A DNA stretch of 64,000 bases from Methylibium petroleiphilum PM1 (GCF_000015725.1 NC_008825.1:3720001-3784000), one strand, 5' to 3'. Shown: positions 43,556-54,670, counted from the stretch's first letter. The notes: generated by a model not told the origin, from the sequence alone. A program made the numbers and translations.

Positions 43556-44916
43556 GACAGCTCCCGCAGCACGTCGATCGCCTGCTCGACGCGCTCGACG
43601 GCGTGGATCCGCAGGCCCTCGATCGGCTTCTTCGGTGCATTGGCCTTCGGCAGCACCGCGACACTGAACCCCAGCTTGGCCGCCTCCTTCAGGCGCTCCT
43701 GGCCGCGCGGCGCAGGTCGCACCTCGCCGGCCAGACCGACCTCGCCGAAGGCGATGAAGCCGCGCGGCAGCGGCCGCCCGCGCAGCGAGCTCTGGATCGC
43801 CAGCATCACCGCCAGGTCGGCCGCCGGCTCGCTGATGCGCACGCCGCCGACCGCGTTGACGAACACGTCCTGGTCCATGCAGGCGATGCCGGCATGACGG
43901 TGCAGCACCGCGAGCAGCATCGCCAGTCGGTCGCGCTCCAGGCCGACCGACAGGCGCCGCGGACTGGGCCCGCCGCTGTCGACCAGCGCCTGGATCTCCA
44001 CCAGCAGCGGGCGGGTGCCTTCGAGCGTGACCATCACGCAGGAGCCCGGGACCGGTTCGCCGTGGGTCGAGAGGAAGATCGCGCTCGGGTTGGCCACGCC
44101 CTTGAGGCCGCGCTCGGTCATCGCGAACACACCGATCTCGTTGACCGCGCCGTAGCGGTTCTTGATGGCCCGCACGAGACGGAAGCTGCTGTGCGTGTCG
44201 CCCTCGAAGTACAGCACGGTATCGACGATGTGCTCCAGCACGCGCGGCCCGGCCAGCGCACCCTCCTTCGTCACGTGGCCGACCAGAACGATGCTGGTGC
44301 CGCTGGACTTGGCGGTGCGCGTGAGCTGGGCGGCGCACTCGCGCACCTGGGCCACCGAGCCCGGGGCCGACGTGAGCTGGTCCGAATAGACGGTCTGGAT
44401 CGAGTCGATCACGCAGAAGGCCGGCTGCTCGGCGTCGATCGTGGCCTGGATCTTCTCGAGGTGGATCTCGGCCAGCACCCGCACGCGGCTGCCGTCCAGG
44501 CCGAGCCGGCGCGAGCGCAGCGCGAGCTGCGCGCCGCTCTCCTCGCCGCTGACGTACAGCACCCTCATCTGCGCCGACAGCGCGTCGACCGCCTGCAGCA
44601 GCAGCGTCGACTTGCCGATGCCCGGGTCGCCGCCGATCAGCACCACGCCGCCGGCGACGATGCCGCCGCCGAGCACGCGATCGAGTTCCTCGATGCCGGT
44701 GGGCGTGCGCGCGACGTCGGCCGCGTCGATCTCGCTGAGCGTGGCCACGGGCTGGCTGCGCGCCAGCGACTGGAAGCGATGCCGCGTGGCCGCGGCCGGC
44801 TCGGCGACAGTCTCCTCCAGCGTGTTCCAGGCCCCGCAGGCCGGACACTTGCCCAGCCACTTGGGGCTCGTGCCGCCGCATTCGCTGCAGGTGTAGTTCG
44901 TCTTGTCCTTGGCCAT
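43552..44916 (-). CDS. radA: DNA repair protein RadA
   Basis: This 454-residue protein has an N-terminal zinc finger (Cys10, 13, 24, 27), a RecA-like ATPase core with Walker A GDPGIGKST at 96-104, the KNRYG motif (KNRFG in most RadA) near 254 and a Lon-like C-terminal domain. RadA drives branch migration during homologous recombination. It lies upstream of and is coupled to the ABM gene. In related genomes radA, alr and lplT are close together; here they are also within 4 kb. Confidence 0.93.
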   Translation of the reverse strand: MAKDKTNYTCSECGGTSPKWLGKCPACGAWNTLEETVAEPAAATRHRFQSLARSQPVATLSEIDAADVARTPTGIEELDRVLGGGIVAGGVVLIGGDPGIGKSTLLLQAVDALSAQMRVLYVSGEESGAQLALRSRRLGLDGSRVRVLAEIHLEKIQATIDAEQPAFCVIDSIQTVYSDQLTSAPGSVAQVRECAAQLTRTAKSSGTSIVLVGHVTKEGALAGPRVLEHIVDTVLYFEGDTHSSFRLVRAIKNRYGAVNEIGVFAMTERGLKGVANPSAIFLSTHGEPVPGSCVMVTLEGTRPLLVEIQALVDSGGPSPRRLSVGLERDRLAMLLAVLHRHAGIACMDQDVFVNAVGGVRISEPAADLAVMLAIQSSLRGRPLPRGFIAFGEVGLAGEVRPAPRGQERLKEAAKLGFSVAVLPKANAPKKPIEGLRIHAVERVEQAIDVLRELS

Positions 44917-44962
44917 TCGCCGCATTGTGGCGCGGCCCGCCGGGCTACCCGAGCCGCCGGAC

Positions 44963-45373
44963 TCAGTCGATCGCGCGGCGGCGCAGTGCCTTGATCTGCC
45001 CGTCGCGCGCCTTGCTCTCCAGCCGCCGCTGCTTCGAGCCGAAGGTCGGCTTCGTCGCGATCCGCTTGCGCGGCGGCGTCGCCACGCTGGCCACCAGTTC
45101 CAGCAGGCGCTGCAGCGCGTCCTCGCGGTTGCGCGCCTGGGTGCGCTGCTCCTGCGCCTTGATGACGATCACGCCGTCGCTGCTGAGCCGTTGGTCGTTG
45201 AGCGCCAGCAGGCGCGCCCTGTGTGCCGGGGGCAGCGACGAGGCGGGCACGTCGAAGCGCAGGTGGATCGCGCTCGACACCTTGTTGACGTTCTGGCCGC
45301 CGGCGCCCTGGGCGCGCACCGCGGTGCACTCGGCCTCGCGCGCCAGCAGCGCGGCCAGCGCCTCCCGGTTCAC
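44963..45373 (-). CDS. arfB: Alternative ribosome-rescue factor ArfB
   Basis: This 136-residue protein starts at GTG 45373 and overlaps the stop of the thioesterase gene (GTGA). The catalytic GGQ is at 25-27 (GAGGQNVNKVSSAIHLRF), followed by a basic C-terminal tail (PPRKRIATKPTFGSKQRRLESKARDGQIKALRRR) that enters the mRNA channel. It hydrolyses peptidyl-tRNA on ribosomes stalled without a stop codon. The length matches E. coli ArfB (140 residues). Confidence 0.92.
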   Translation of the reverse strand: MNREALAALLAREAECTAVRAQGAGGQNVNKVSSAIHLRFDVPASSLPPAHRARLLALNDQRLSSDGVIVIKAQEQRTQARNREDALQRLLELVASVATPPRKRIATKPTFGSKQRRLESKARDGQIKALRRRAID

Positions 45374-45858
45374 GCCGGGCCGCCCTTGATGTCGCGCAGC
45401 CGAGCGTCGAGCTCGCGGCGCAGCGCCTTGCGCTGCAGGGCCTCGCTGTGGCGGCGCGTCTCGTCGGGCGTGGCGGGCTGCAGCGGCGGCACCGCGGTGG
45501 GCTTGCCGGCATCGTCCACCGCCACCATCGTGAAGAAGCAGCTGTTGGCGTGGCGCACGACCTGCGTGCGGATGTTCTCGGCCACCACCTTGATGCCGAT
45601 CTCCATCGACGAGCTGCCGGTCAGGTTGACCGACGCAAGGAAGGTGACCAGTTCGCCGACGTGGATCGCCTCGCGGAACACCACCTGGTCGACCGACACG
45701 GTGACCACGTAGCGGCCCGCGTAGCGGCTCGCGCAGGCATAGGCCACCTGATCGAGCAGCTTCAGGATCGTGCCGCCGTGGACATTGCCAGAGAAATTGG
45801 CCATGTCCGGCGTCATCAGCACGCTCATCATGAGCTGGTGCAGCGGCCGATCGCTCAT
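45370..45858 (-). CDS. Acyl-CoA thioesterase (YciA-type hotdog)
   Basis: This 162-residue single hotdog-fold protein has LMTPDMANFSGNVHGGTILKLLDQVAYACASRYAG near 15-48 and VVFREAIHVGELVTFLASVN near 58-77, as in YciA and eukaryotic BACH enzymes. It should cleave acyl-CoA to free acid and CoA. Start ATG 45858 overlaps the stop of the upstream gene (ATGA), and its stop overlaps the arfB GTG. Confidence 0.86.
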   Translation of the reverse strand: MSDRPLHQLMMSVLMTPDMANFSGNVHGGTILKLLDQVAYACASRYAGRYVVTVSVDQVVFREAIHVGELVTFLASVNLTGSSSMEIGIKVVAENIRTQVVRHANSCFFTMVAVDDAGKPTAVPPLQPATPDETRRHSEALQRKALRRELDARLRDIKGGPA

Positions 45859-46355
45859 CAGTGGGCCGCCCAGGTGTGAGGCAGGGCCGGCAGCGGCGGC
45901 GGTGCCGGCAGTTCGGGCAATGCAGCGCGTACCTGCTGGCAGTGCAGGAGGTGGCGGTCGCACAGGCGCTTGAACATCCAGCCCGACAGCGCAGCCGACG
46001 CCACCTGGCCGGCCACCGGCGCGAACTTGGCGGCCTGCTGCACGCCCAGACGGACCCCGAGCCCGCGCAGCGCACTGATCAGCACGCCCTGCGTCAGCGC
46101 TCGGCCGATCAGGTAGCTGCCGACCTCCATCGCCAGGTCGTCGACCCGGTTGCGCAACGGCGCCGGCAGGCGCGCCACCTGGTCGGGCCCGAGCCCGTGC
46201 GCCACGCTGATCTGCCCGAGCGTGGACGCCAGCAACTGGCCGTTGACGAACAGATCGGCGCCCGGCACCGGCAGCACCGACACGCCGGCGGCCTTCAGCG
46301 CCTGCCGCCGCACGAGGCGGCGGCAGTGCCGCTCCAGGGCGGGATCGGCGGACAC
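45858..46355 (-). CDS. DUF697-like membrane-associated protein
   Basis: This 165-residue protein has hydrophobic helices around GVSVLPVPGADLFVNGQLLASTLGQISVAHGL (about 24-55) and LTQGVLISALRGLGVRLGVQQAAKFAPVAGQVASAALSGWMFK (about 88-130). The pattern resembles the DUF697/YcjF C-terminal domain. It probably lies in or on the inner membrane. It is coupled by ATGA to the thioesterase gene. Function unknown. Confidence 0.68.
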   Translation of the reverse strand: MSADPALERHCRRLVRRQALKAAGVSVLPVPGADLFVNGQLLASTLGQISVAHGLGPDQVARLPAPLRNRVDDLAMEVGSYLIGRALTQGVLISALRGLGVRLGVQQAAKFAPVAGQVASAALSGWMFKRLCDRHLLHCQQVRAALPELPAPPPLPALPHTWAAH

Positions 46356-46371
46356 CGCGCGGCCTCTGCGC

Positions 46372-46623
46372 TCAGGCCTTGGAAGCGCTCAGCTTGCCGA
46401 CGATGAACAGCAGCACCACCGCGCCCAGCACCGAGGCGATCCAGCCTGCCGGCTCGCCGACCGCATACCAACCCAGCGACTGACCCACGAAGCCGGCGAG
46501 GAACGACCCAGCGATGCCGAGCACGCAGGTCAGGATCCAGCCCATCTTCTGCTCGCCCGGCATCACGAAACGCGCCAGCGCGCCGACGATCAGACCGACG
46601 ATCAGGGTGGTAATGATGCCCAT
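46372..46623 (-). CDS. GlsB/YeaQ/YmgE-family stress-response membrane protein
   Basis: This 83-residue protein has three transmembrane helices and the family pattern GLIVGALARFVMPGEQKMGWILTCVLGIAGSFLAGFVG. The family is induced by general stress or acid in several bacteria, with no defined biochemistry. It is 16 bp upstream of the DUF697-like gene. A GGGAGA ribosome site precedes the ATG. Confidence 0.88.
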   Translation of the reverse strand: MGIITTLIVGLIVGALARFVMPGEQKMGWILTCVLGIAGSFLAGFVGQSLGWYAVGEPAGWIASVLGAVVLLFIVGKLSASKA

Positions 46624-46711
46624 GGCGAAAGTCTCCCGGGAGAGGCAGTTGAAGGAACGGCCGATATTGGCACAACCGATGCCGAAGTGGATGACGGGCC
46701 CGCGCGCCCGG

Positions 46712-47116
46712 TCAGCGCCCGAAACGCAGCGCTGCGGCGCAGCCGGCCCCGGCCGCGACGGCGGACACGAAGCTCCCCCAGGCGATATCAGTCAGCGTGA
46801 CCTGCCATGACCAGCCGCGCAGCGTGGCCAGGTTGGTGAGGTCGTAGGTCATGTAGGCGAAGAAGCCGAACAGCGCGCCCAGCATCAGCGCGCGCGTCAC
46901 GGACTCCGCCGCGAGCGCCGGGACCACGGCGAACACGACCACACCGACGATGTACAGCAGATAGAAACATGCCGCGACACCGAAGCGCACCTGCTCCGCC
47001 ATCAGGGGGCCGATCTGCCCGCGATAGAAGTCCTTGGCGACCGCCCCGAGCCACAGCGCGTCCAGCACGGCGAGCACCGCGAGTGCGGCGACATAGGCGA
47101 CGAGGTAGCGTGGCAT
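46712..47116 (-). CDS. DUF2177 membrane protein
   Basis: This 134-residue protein has four transmembrane helices and the DUF2177 motifs LDALWLGAVAKDFYRGQIGPLM near 18-40 and GFFAYMTYDLTNLATLRGW near 90. It starts at ATG 47116. It is an inner-membrane protein of unknown function, found widely in proteobacteria. It lies 86 bp downstream of alr on the same strand. Confidence 0.84.
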   Translation of the reverse strand: MPRYLVAYVAALAVLAVLDALWLGAVAKDFYRGQIGPLMAEQVRFGVAACFYLLYIVGVVVFAVVPALAAESVTRALMLGALFGFFAYMTYDLTNLATLRGWSWQVTLTDIAWGSFVSAVAAGAGCAAALRFGR

Positions 47117-47201
47117 CGGCGGGCCCCTGATGAACGTGGGACCGATGTTGCCTGGGGCTCGGGGCCGCTGCTGTAGGACGGCGCCGCGGCTGCATGCCGG
47201 G

Positions 47202-48305
47202 TCAGCCGGCGGCGTCCAGCCGCACCGGCACGCGCGCGGCCAGCGCGCACATCGGTTCGTACCCCACCGTGCCGGCCGCGTGGGCGACCTCATCGATCGG
47301 CAGCACCGCGCCGGACGACGCCCGACCCCACAGCGTGACCTCGCTGCCGCGCGCGGCCTGGGGCAGCCCGCCCAGGTCGACGGTCACCATGTCCATCGAC
47401 ACCCGCCCGACCAGCCGCGTGCGCACGCCATCGACCAGCACCGGCGTGCCGCTCGGCGCGTGACGCGGGTAGCCGTCCGCATAGCCACAGGCCACCACGC
47501 CGATGCGCATCGGCGCCTCGGCGGTGAAGCGGCTGCCATAGCCCACCGTGTCGCCGGCCTGCAGATCCTGCGTGCCGATCAGTCGCGCGCGCAGCGTCAT
47601 CGTCGGCTGCAGGTCCCAGTGGGCGATGTCGTGCGAGGGGAAATCGGGCGCGGAGCCATACAGCATGATGCCGGCGCGCACCCAGTCGGCACGCACCGCA
47701 GCGTCGGCGCCGTGGCGCAGCGTGGCCGCGCTGTTGCAGAGGCTGCGTTCGCCCGGCAGGTCGCGCGTGGCGTCGTCGAAGACCTGCATCGCCGCGGCGA
47801 TGCCGCGGCCGCCGTCGGCGTCCGAGAAGTGACTCATCAGCGAGATCTCGTCGACCTGCGGCAGCGCATGGAGCCGCGTCCACGCCGCGCGGAACGCCGC
47901 GGGCCGGAAGCCCAGCCGGTTCATGCCGCTGTTCATCTTCAGGAACACCCGGTGCGGCTGGTGGGTCTTGTGCATCGCCAGCCAGTCGATCTGCGCCTCG
48001 CAGTGCACCGTGTGCCAGAGGTTCAGGCGCGAGCAAAGCTCCAGGTCGCGCGGTTCGAACACGCCCTCGAGCAGCAGGATCGGGCCGCGCCACCCCAGGT
48101 CGCGCAGTTGCTGCGCCTCGGCCAGATCGAGCAGCGCGAAGCCGTCGGCCGCACGGAGCGCCTCGAAGACACGCGCGATGCCGTGGCCGTAGGCATGGGC
48201 CTTGACCACCGCCCACACCCGCGCGTCGGGAACGGCCGCTCGGGCGCGGGCCAGGTTGTGCGTCAGGGCCTCGGCGTGGATCAGGGCTTCGATGGGGCGC
48301 GGCAT
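47202..48305 (-). CDS. alr: Alanine racemase
   Basis: This 367-residue PLP enzyme has the PLP lysine in [13 protein letters not shown] near 35, [12 protein letters not shown] near 125, and the second catalytic Tyr in VGYGSRFTA near 250. The C-terminal beta domain has [10 protein letters not shown] near 300. It converts L-alanine to D-alanine for peptidoglycan. Start ATG 48305 (MPRPIEALI). lplT is divergent across 180 bp. dadA at 10.5 kb would degrade the D-alanine. Confidence 0.92.
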   Translation of the reverse strand: MPRPIEALIHAEALTHNLARARAAVPDARVWAVVKAHAYGHGIARVFEALRAADGFALLDLAEAQQLRDLGWRGPILLLEGVFEPRDLELCSRLNLWHTVHCEAQIDWLAMHKTHQPHRVFLKMNSGMNRLGFRPAAFRAAWTRLHALPQVDEISLMSHFSDADGGRGIAAAMQVFDDATRDLPGERSLCNSAATLRHGADAAVRADWVRAGIMLYGSAPDFPSHDIAHWDLQPTMTLRARLIGTQDLQAGDTVGYGSRFTAEAPMRIGVVACGYADGYPRHAPSGTPVLVDGVRTRLVGRVSMDMVTVDLGGLPQAARGSEVTLWGRASSGAVLPIDEVAHAAGTVGYEPMCALAARVPVRLDAAG

Positions 48306-48485
48306 GTCGCAAGTGTGCATGCGCCGAAGCGGCGGCAGGGCCGCACGCAGGCAAATTCAAGGTACATCAGCCGTCCTGATACCCCGGTGCGGCGCCCGGA
48401 GACTGCCAGGACCGCGTGCTATAACCCGCGCCGCAGGGAGACAGTTTGGCACCGGTCGATCCCGGATGCCGCAGCCGACGAGCGG

Positions 48486-49763
48486 ATGAAAAAAGGTTTC
48501 TACACCATCATGTCGGCGCAGTTCTTCAGCTCGCTGGCCGACAACGCCCTGTTTGTCGCGGCCGTCGAGTTGTTGAGGACCTCCGGTCAGCCCGAGTGGC
48601 AGCGCGCCGCGCTGGTGCCGATGTTCGCCCTGTTCTACGTGGTGCTGGCGCCCTTCGTCGGCGCGTTCGCCGATGCGGTGCCCAAGGGCAAGGTGATGTT
48701 CATCTCGAACACCATCAAGGTCGTCGGCTGCCTGATGATGCTGTTCGGCTCGCACCCGCTGGTGGCGTTCGCGGTGGTCGGGCTGGGCGCCGCAGCCTAT
48801 TCACCGGCCAAGTACGGCATCCTGACCGAGCTGCTGCCGCCCTCGCAGCTGGTCAAGGCCAACGGCTGGATCGAAGGCCTGACGATCGGCTCCATCATCC
48901 TCGGCGTGCTGCTCGGCGGACAGCTGGTGGGTCGCGCGGTCGCGCCCACGCTGCTGGCGATCGACCTGCCGCTGATCGACACCGGCATCGACACCGCGCC
49001 CGAGGCCGCCATCGCCGCGCTCACCTCGCTCTACGTCGTGGCCGCCGTGTTCAATCTCTACATCCCGCGCACGCAAGCGCCGCTGCAGCCGGTCGCGCAC
49101 AGCGTCGTCGCGCTGGTGCGCGACTTCTCGGCCTGCAATGCGCGGCTGTGGAACGACAAGCTGGGCCAGATCTCGCTGGCGACCACCACCCTGTTCTGGG
49201 GCGTCTCGGGCAACCTGCGCTACATCGTGCTGGCCTGGGCCGCCGCGGCGCTGGGCTACGGCACCACGCAGGCTTCGTCGCTGGTCGGGGTGGTGGCGAT
49301 CGGCACGGCGATCGGTGCCGTGCTGGCCTCGGTGCGCATGCGGCTCGACCAGGCCACGCTCGTGATCCCGCTGGGCATCGCGATGGGCGTGCTGGTGATC
49401 GGCATGAACTTCATCTCCAACGTGTGGGTGGCAGCGCCCTTCCTGGTGCTGCTGGGCGGCCTGGGCGGCTTCCTCGTGGTGCCGATGAACGCACTGCTGC
49501 AGCACCGCGGTCACAACCTGATGGGTGCGGGCCGCTCGATCGCGGTGCAGAACTTCAACGAGCAGGCCTGCATCCTCGGCCTCGGCGCCTTCTACACCGG
49601 CATGACGCGCTTCGGCCTGTCGGCCTTCGGCGCGATCACGATCTTCGGCGTGGTGGTCGCCGGCTCGATGTGGCTGATCCAGCGCTGGCACCGCAACAAC
49701 TGCGTGCGCCACAAGGACGAGGTCGATCACCTGATCGCGCTGGCCCGCAGCGACCCGCAATGA
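48486..49763 (+). CDS. lplT: Lysophospholipid transporter LplT
   Basis: This 425-residue major-facilitator protein has about 12 transmembrane helices, beginning MKKGFYTIMSAQFFSSLADNALFVAAV, the typical LplT start, and with AAYSPAKYGILTELLPPSQLVKANGWIEGLTIGSIILG near 102-140. It flips lysophospholipids inward for re-acylation. No Aas acyltransferase gene is attached here. The spacer holds a TATAAC -10-like hexamer near 48420. The stop overlaps the next start (ATGA). Confidence 0.9.
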   Translation: MKKGFYTIMSAQFFSSLADNALFVAAVELLRTSGQPEWQRAALVPMFALFYVVLAPFVGAFADAVPKGKVMFISNTIKVVGCLMMLFGSHPLVAFAVVGLGAAAYSPAKYGILTELLPPSQLVKANGWIEGLTIGSIILGVLLGGQLVGRAVAPTLLAIDLPLIDTGIDTAPEAAIAALTSLYVVAAVFNLYIPRTQAPLQPVAHSVVALVRDFSACNARLWNDKLGQISLATTTLFWGVSGNLRYIVLAWAAAALGYGTTQASSLVGVVAIGTAIGAVLASVRMRLDQATLVIPLGIAMGVLVIGMNFISNVWVAAPFLVLLGGLGGFLVVPMNALLQHRGHNLMGAGRSIAVQNFNEQACILGLGAFYTGMTRFGLSAFGAITIFGVVVAGSMWLIQRWHRNNCVRHKDEVDHLIALARSDPQ

Positions 49764-50674
49764 CGGGTGCTCCGCAGCACGCCGGCAGGCCGCCGGCCGT
49801 GCCGCTGCTGGCGGTGCTGGCGTTGATGCTCAACGCCTTCGTGTGGGGCGTGTCGTGGTGGCCGTTCCGGCAGCTCCATTCGTTCGGCCTGCACCCGCTG
49901 TGGGCGACCGCGTTGGTCTATGGCCTGGCGGTCGCGGTGATCGTGCTGCGCTGGCCGCAGGCCCCGGGCCAACTGCGGCGCACGCCGGTGCTGTGGGTGC
50001 TGGTACTGGCGGCGGGCACCACCAATGCCGCGTTCAACTGGGCGGTGACGATCGGCGACGTGGTCCGTGTGGTGCTGCTGTTCTATCTGATGCCGCTGTG
50101 GACCGCCCTGCTCGCACGCCTGCTGCTGCAGGAGCGGCTCACGCGCTGGGCGCTCTTCCGCGTGCTGCTGGCGCTGGCCGGTGCGGCGATCGTGCTGAAG
50201 CCCGCCGGCGCCGGCTGGCCGCTGCCGTCGAGTCTGGCGGACCTGCTGGGCATCGTCGGCGGCTTCAGCTTCGCGCTCAACAACGTGATGCTGCGGCGCG
50301 AGTCGCGGCGGCCGCCGGAGGGCCGGGCGCTGGCGATGTTCCTCGGCGGCGTGCTGGTCGCCGGCGCGCTGGCGCTGAGCCTGAGCACCGCCAGCAGCGT
50401 GGCCTGGCCGCCGGCACCGCAGCCGTTCTGGCTGCTGCCGCTGGCGATGCTGGCACTGGCCTTTCTGGCCGCCAACCTGGCGTTGCAGTACGGCGCGGCC
50501 CGGCTGCGGGCGAACGTGACCTCGGTGGTGATGCTCACCGAGATCGTGTTCGCCTCGGTCTCGGCGGTGCTGCTCGGCGACCAGGTGCCGAGCCCGCAGC
50601 TGCTCATCGGCGGTGCCCTCATCCTCGCCGCCGCGCTGCTGTCGGCGCTGGAGCCGGAGCCGGCGCACCCATAG
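49760..50674 (+). CDS. EamA/DMT-family transporter
   Basis: This 304-residue protein has ten hydrophobic segments in two EamA repeats. FVWGVSWWPFRQL near 28 and ALNNVMLRRESRR near 173 match the family. It is probably an inner-membrane exporter of metabolites or amino acids. ATG 49760 overlaps the lplT stop (ATGA), so the two are translated together. The substrate is not predictable. Confidence 0.85.
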   Translation: MTGAPQHAGRPPAVPLLAVLALMLNAFVWGVSWWPFRQLHSFGLHPLWATALVYGLAVAVIVLRWPQAPGQLRRTPVLWVLVLAAGTTNAAFNWAVTIGDVVRVVLLFYLMPLWTALLARLLLQERLTRWALFRVLLALAGAAIVLKPAGAGWPLPSSLADLLGIVGGFSFALNNVMLRRESRRPPEGRALAMFLGGVLVAGALALSLSTASSVAWPPAPQPFWLLPLAMLALAFLAANLALQYGAARLRANVTSVVMLTEIVFASVSAVLLGDQVPSPQLLIGGALILAAALLSALEPEPAHP

Positions 50675-50768
50675 CGCCGGCCAGCCGCGTGCGAGCCGTC
50701 ACAAGACGGGGCCGCGGCGTTGCACTTTGTCATGCCTCGCCGCCAGCGCCGCGGGCATGCTCGACGCC

Positions 50769-51377
50769 ATGCATGCCAAGCCCCGTCCCGCCGGCGCGCC
50801 GCCGCCCCGCTACCGCCTCCTCGCCCTGGGGCTGCTGTTGGCCCTGGGTGCCTGCGGTGGGGGCGGTGGCAGCGAGGATGTCGCCGCCGCGCCCGGCGGC
50901 GCCAGCAGCCCGGCCGCCCCGCTCGCCACCGGCGCGGAGATCAGCTGCGGCTTCGCCGACTTCCAGGCCGAGGCGCTGCGCCTCGTCAATGCGCGCCGCG
51001 CGGCCGGAGCCACCTGCGGCGCGCGCGGCAGCTTCGCCGCCGTCCCGGCGCTGGCCTGGGACGCGCAACTCGCCCAGGCCGCCTACCGCCACAGCCGCGA
51101 CATGGCCGACCACGATCACTTCTCGCACACCGGGACGGACGGCAGCACGCTCGGCGCCCGCGTCGACGCAGCGGGCTACGCCTGGTCCGGCGTGGGCGAG
51201 AACATCGGGGCCGGCTACGGTTCGCTGCAGTCGGTAGTAGACGGCTGGATGGCCAGCGACGGCCACTGCGCCAACCTGATGAGCCCGGGCTACACGGAGC
51301 TCGGCCTCGCCTGCGCGCGCAACAACGCCAGCAGCTACGGCCTGTACTGGACGCTGGACCTGGCGCGCCCGCGGTGA
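50769..51377 (+). CDS. CAP/SCP-domain lipoprotein
   Basis: This 202-residue lipoprotein has a lipobox (LLALGAC, Cys near 29), a Gly/Ser/Ala linker and a C-terminal CAP (cysteine-rich secretory protein/SCP-like) domain. ALRLVNARRAAGA, QAAYRHSRDMADHDHFSHTGTDGSTLGAR and YAWSGVGENIGAGY are the family motifs with His and Glu at the putative metal or active site. It should be anchored in the envelope. Start ATG 50769 was chosen; ATG 50757 is also possible. Confidence 0.84.
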   Translation: MHAKPRPAGAPPPRYRLLALGLLLALGACGGGGGSEDVAAAPGGASSPAAPLATGAEISCGFADFQAEALRLVNARRAAGATCGARGSFAAVPALAWDAQLAQAAYRHSRDMADHDHFSHTGTDGSTLGARVDAAGYAWSGVGENIGAGYGSLQSVVDGWMASDGHCANLMSPGYTELGLACARNNASSYGLYWTLDLARPR

Positions 51378-51411
51378 GGCAGAGGCCCCCGGGCCTGCGG
51401 CCGCGCCAGCC

Positions 51412-52602
51412 TCAGGCCGCCGCGGCGATCACGCCGCCGCCGAGGCAGACCTCGCCGTCGTACAGCACCGCCGACTGGCCCGGCGTCACCGCCCACTGCG
51501 GCACACCGAAGTCGAGCCGGAAGCGACCGTCGGCACCCGGCGCCAGCACGCAGGACGCGTCGGCCTGGCGGTAACGGGTCTTGGCCGCCAGTGCGCCCGG
51601 CGCCGGCGGGGTGCCGGCGATCCAGCTGGCGTCGTCGGCCTCCAGCCGGAACGACTGCAGCCACGGATGGTCGTGGCCCTGCACCACGTACAGCGTATTG
51701 TGCGGACGGTCCTTGCGGGCCACGAACCAGGGTGCATGGTCGGCCCCGCCGCGCGCCGCGCCGCGCTCCTTCACGCCACCGATGCCGATGCCCTTGCGCT
51801 GGCCCAGCGTGTAGAAGGACAGCCCCACGTGCTCGCCGAGCGTGCGGCCGCGCTCGTCCTTGATCGGCCCCGGCGCGTGCGCGAGGTAGCGGTTCAGGAA
51901 CTCGCGGAACGGGCGCTCGCCGATGAAACAGATGCCGGTCGAGTCCTTCTTCGCCGCCACCGGCAGCCTGATCTCCGCGGCGATGCGACGCACCTCGGTC
52001 TTCGGCAACTCGCCCACCGGGAACAGCGTGCGCGCCAGCTGCGCCTGGCTCAGGCGGTGCAGGAAATAGCTCTGGTCCTTGCTCGCGTCCAGCCCCTTGA
52101 GCAACTCGAAGCGGCCGCCCGCCTCGCGCACCCGGGCGCGGTCGAGCGCGCCGGCGCTCGACTCGTCAAGAGGCCCATCGGGCATGCCGGGGAGCGCCGG
52201 TGCGCGGCGAACCCGGGCGTAATGTCCGGTGGCGATCTTGCCGGCGCCCAGCCGCAGGGCATGGTCCAGGAAGGCCTTGAACTTGATCTCGGCGTTGCAC
52301 AGGACGTCGGGGTTGGGTGTGCGGCCGGCCTCGTACTCGCGCAGGAACTCGGCGAACACGCGGTCCCGGTACTCGGCAGCGAAGTTGACGTGCTCGATCT
52401 CGATGCCGATCACGTCGGCCACGCTGGCGGCATCGAGGAAGTCCTGGCGCGACGAGCAGTATTCGTCGTCATCGTCGTCCTCCCAGTTCTTCATGAACAG
52501 GCCGACCACCTCATGACCCTGCTGCTTCAGCAGCCAGGCGCTGACCGCGGAGTCGACCCCGCCGCTCAGCCCGACCACCACCCGCTCCTTCTTCGCGCTC
52601 AT
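51412..52602 (-). CDS. mnmA: tRNA-specific 2-thiouridylase MnmA
   Basis: This 396-residue enzyme has the PP-loop [13 protein letters not shown] near 14-26. The first catalytic Cys is in [14 protein letters not shown] near 102 and the second in [14 protein letters not shown] near 220. It puts the 2-thio group on U34 of Lys, Glu and Gln tRNAs. A short insertion (residues about 133-160) lies in the region after ATGHYARV. The nudJ gene is directly upstream on the same strand, as in E. coli. Confidence 0.94.
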   Translation of the reverse strand: MSAKKERVVVGLSGGVDSAVSAWLLKQQGHEVVGLFMKNWEDDDDDEYCSSRQDFLDAASVADVIGIEIEHVNFAAEYRDRVFAEFLREYEAGRTPNPDVLCNAEIKFKAFLDHALRLGAGKIATGHYARVRRAPALPGMPDGPLDESSAGALDRARVREAGGRFELLKGLDASKDQSYFLHRLSQAQLARTLFPVGELPKTEVRRIAAEIRLPVAAKKDSTGICFIGERPFREFLNRYLAHAPGPIKDERGRTLGEHVGLSFYTLGQRKGIGIGGVKERGAARGGADHAPWFVARKDRPHNTLYVVQGHDHPWLQSFRLEADDASWIAGTPPAPGALAAKTRYRQADASCVLAPGADGRFRLDFGVPQWAVTPGQSAVLYDGEVCLGGGVIAAAA

Positions 52603-52604
52603 CC

Positions 52605-53096
52605 TCAGGATTTTTCCACCGGATCGTAGAGGCCGGGGTCGACGAAGACCGTGCCGAGCGGATGGCGAATGCCGGCCAGGTGGTCATCGACATTGCGCTG
52701 CAGCGCCGGGCTGCGGTGGCGGTGGGCGTTGGCGCGGATCTCCTCGGGCGTCATCCACAGCGTGCGCAGGATGCCCTTGTCGAGCGCACGGCCGGGCACC
52801 GGCTCGCCGACGCTGCCGCAGTAGGAGAAGCGCAGGTAGGTCACGTCCTCGTTGCGGGCGCTGCGGATGAAGCGCGACATGTAGACGCCGAGCAGCGCGG
52901 TCGGCGTGAACACGCAGGCGGTCTCCTCGAGCACCTCGCGCACCACCGCCTCGAGCAAGGACTCCCCCGGATCGAGGTGACCGGCCGGCTGGTTGAGGCA
53001 GATGCCTTCGGGCGTCTGCTCTTCCACCAGCAGGAAACGACCCTGGTTTTCGATGACCGCAGCCACGGTCACGGCAGGTTTCCATCTTTGTTTCAT
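52605..53096 (-). CDS. nudJ: Nudix phosphatase NudJ
   Basis: This 163-residue Nudix protein has a Nudix box starting at the Gly of [20 protein letters not shown] near 40; the final Gly of the consensus is replaced. The start [26 protein letters not shown] is typical of NudJ. NudJ hydrolyses HMP-PP and nucleoside di- and triphosphates. It sits 2 bp before mnmA, the same order as in enterobacteria. Confidence 0.88.
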   Translation of the reverse strand: MKQRWKPAVTVAAVIENQGRFLLVEEQTPEGICLNQPAGHLDPGESLLEAVVREVLEETACVFTPTALLGVYMSRFIRSARNEDVTYLRFSYCGSVGEPVPGRALDKGILRTLWMTPEEIRANAHRHRSPALQRNVDDHLAGIRHPLGTVFVDPGLYDPVEKS

Positions 53097-53174
53097 GCAC
53101 GATCGTAAGGGGGACGGTCTCCGGATTGTGTAAGCTCCGCCCCCAAACACAACAAGCCCTGAGGAGGCAGCACC

Positions 53175-54289
<1,115 letters not shown>

Positions 54290-54293
<4 letters not shown>

Positions 54294-54652
54294 ATCGCCT
54301 GATGCTCCGCGCGAAGCTCCATCGCGCCACGGTGACCGAGGCCGACCTGCATTACGAAGGCTCGTGCGGCATCGATGCCGCCCTGCTGGAGGCCGCCGAC
54401 ATGCGCGAGTTCGAGCAGATCGAGCTCTACAACGTCAACAACGGCGAGCGCTTCTCCACCTACGTCATCCCGGCACCGCCGGGCTCGGGCGTGATCTCGC
54501 TCAACGGCGCCGCGGCCCGCAAGGCCCATGTCGGCGACCTGCTGATCATCTGCACCTACGCCCCGATGAACGACGCCGAGGTCGCGACGCACAAGCCCAA
54601 GGTGGTGCTGCTCGGGCCGGGCAACCGCATCGAGTCGGTCCGCAAGTTCTGA
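54290..54652 (+). CDS. panD: Aspartate 1-decarboxylase precursor PanD
   Basis: This 120-residue proenzyme self-cleaves between Gly24 and Ser25 (HYEGSCGID) to form the pyruvoyl cofactor. It decarboxylates aspartate to beta-alanine for pantothenate and CoA. It sits inside the transhydrogenase operon, overlapping pntAA by ATGA and 18 bp before pntAB. panB and panC are not in the window. All catalytic positions appear intact. Confidence 0.93.
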
Positions 54653-54670
54653 TCCCCAGGAGACAACAAG

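Noticed and set aside
47130-48485. Upstream extension of lplT reaching across alr
   Set aside because: The part before ATG 48486 is antisense to alr, and the conserved LplT start MKKGFYTIMSAQFF is at 48486.
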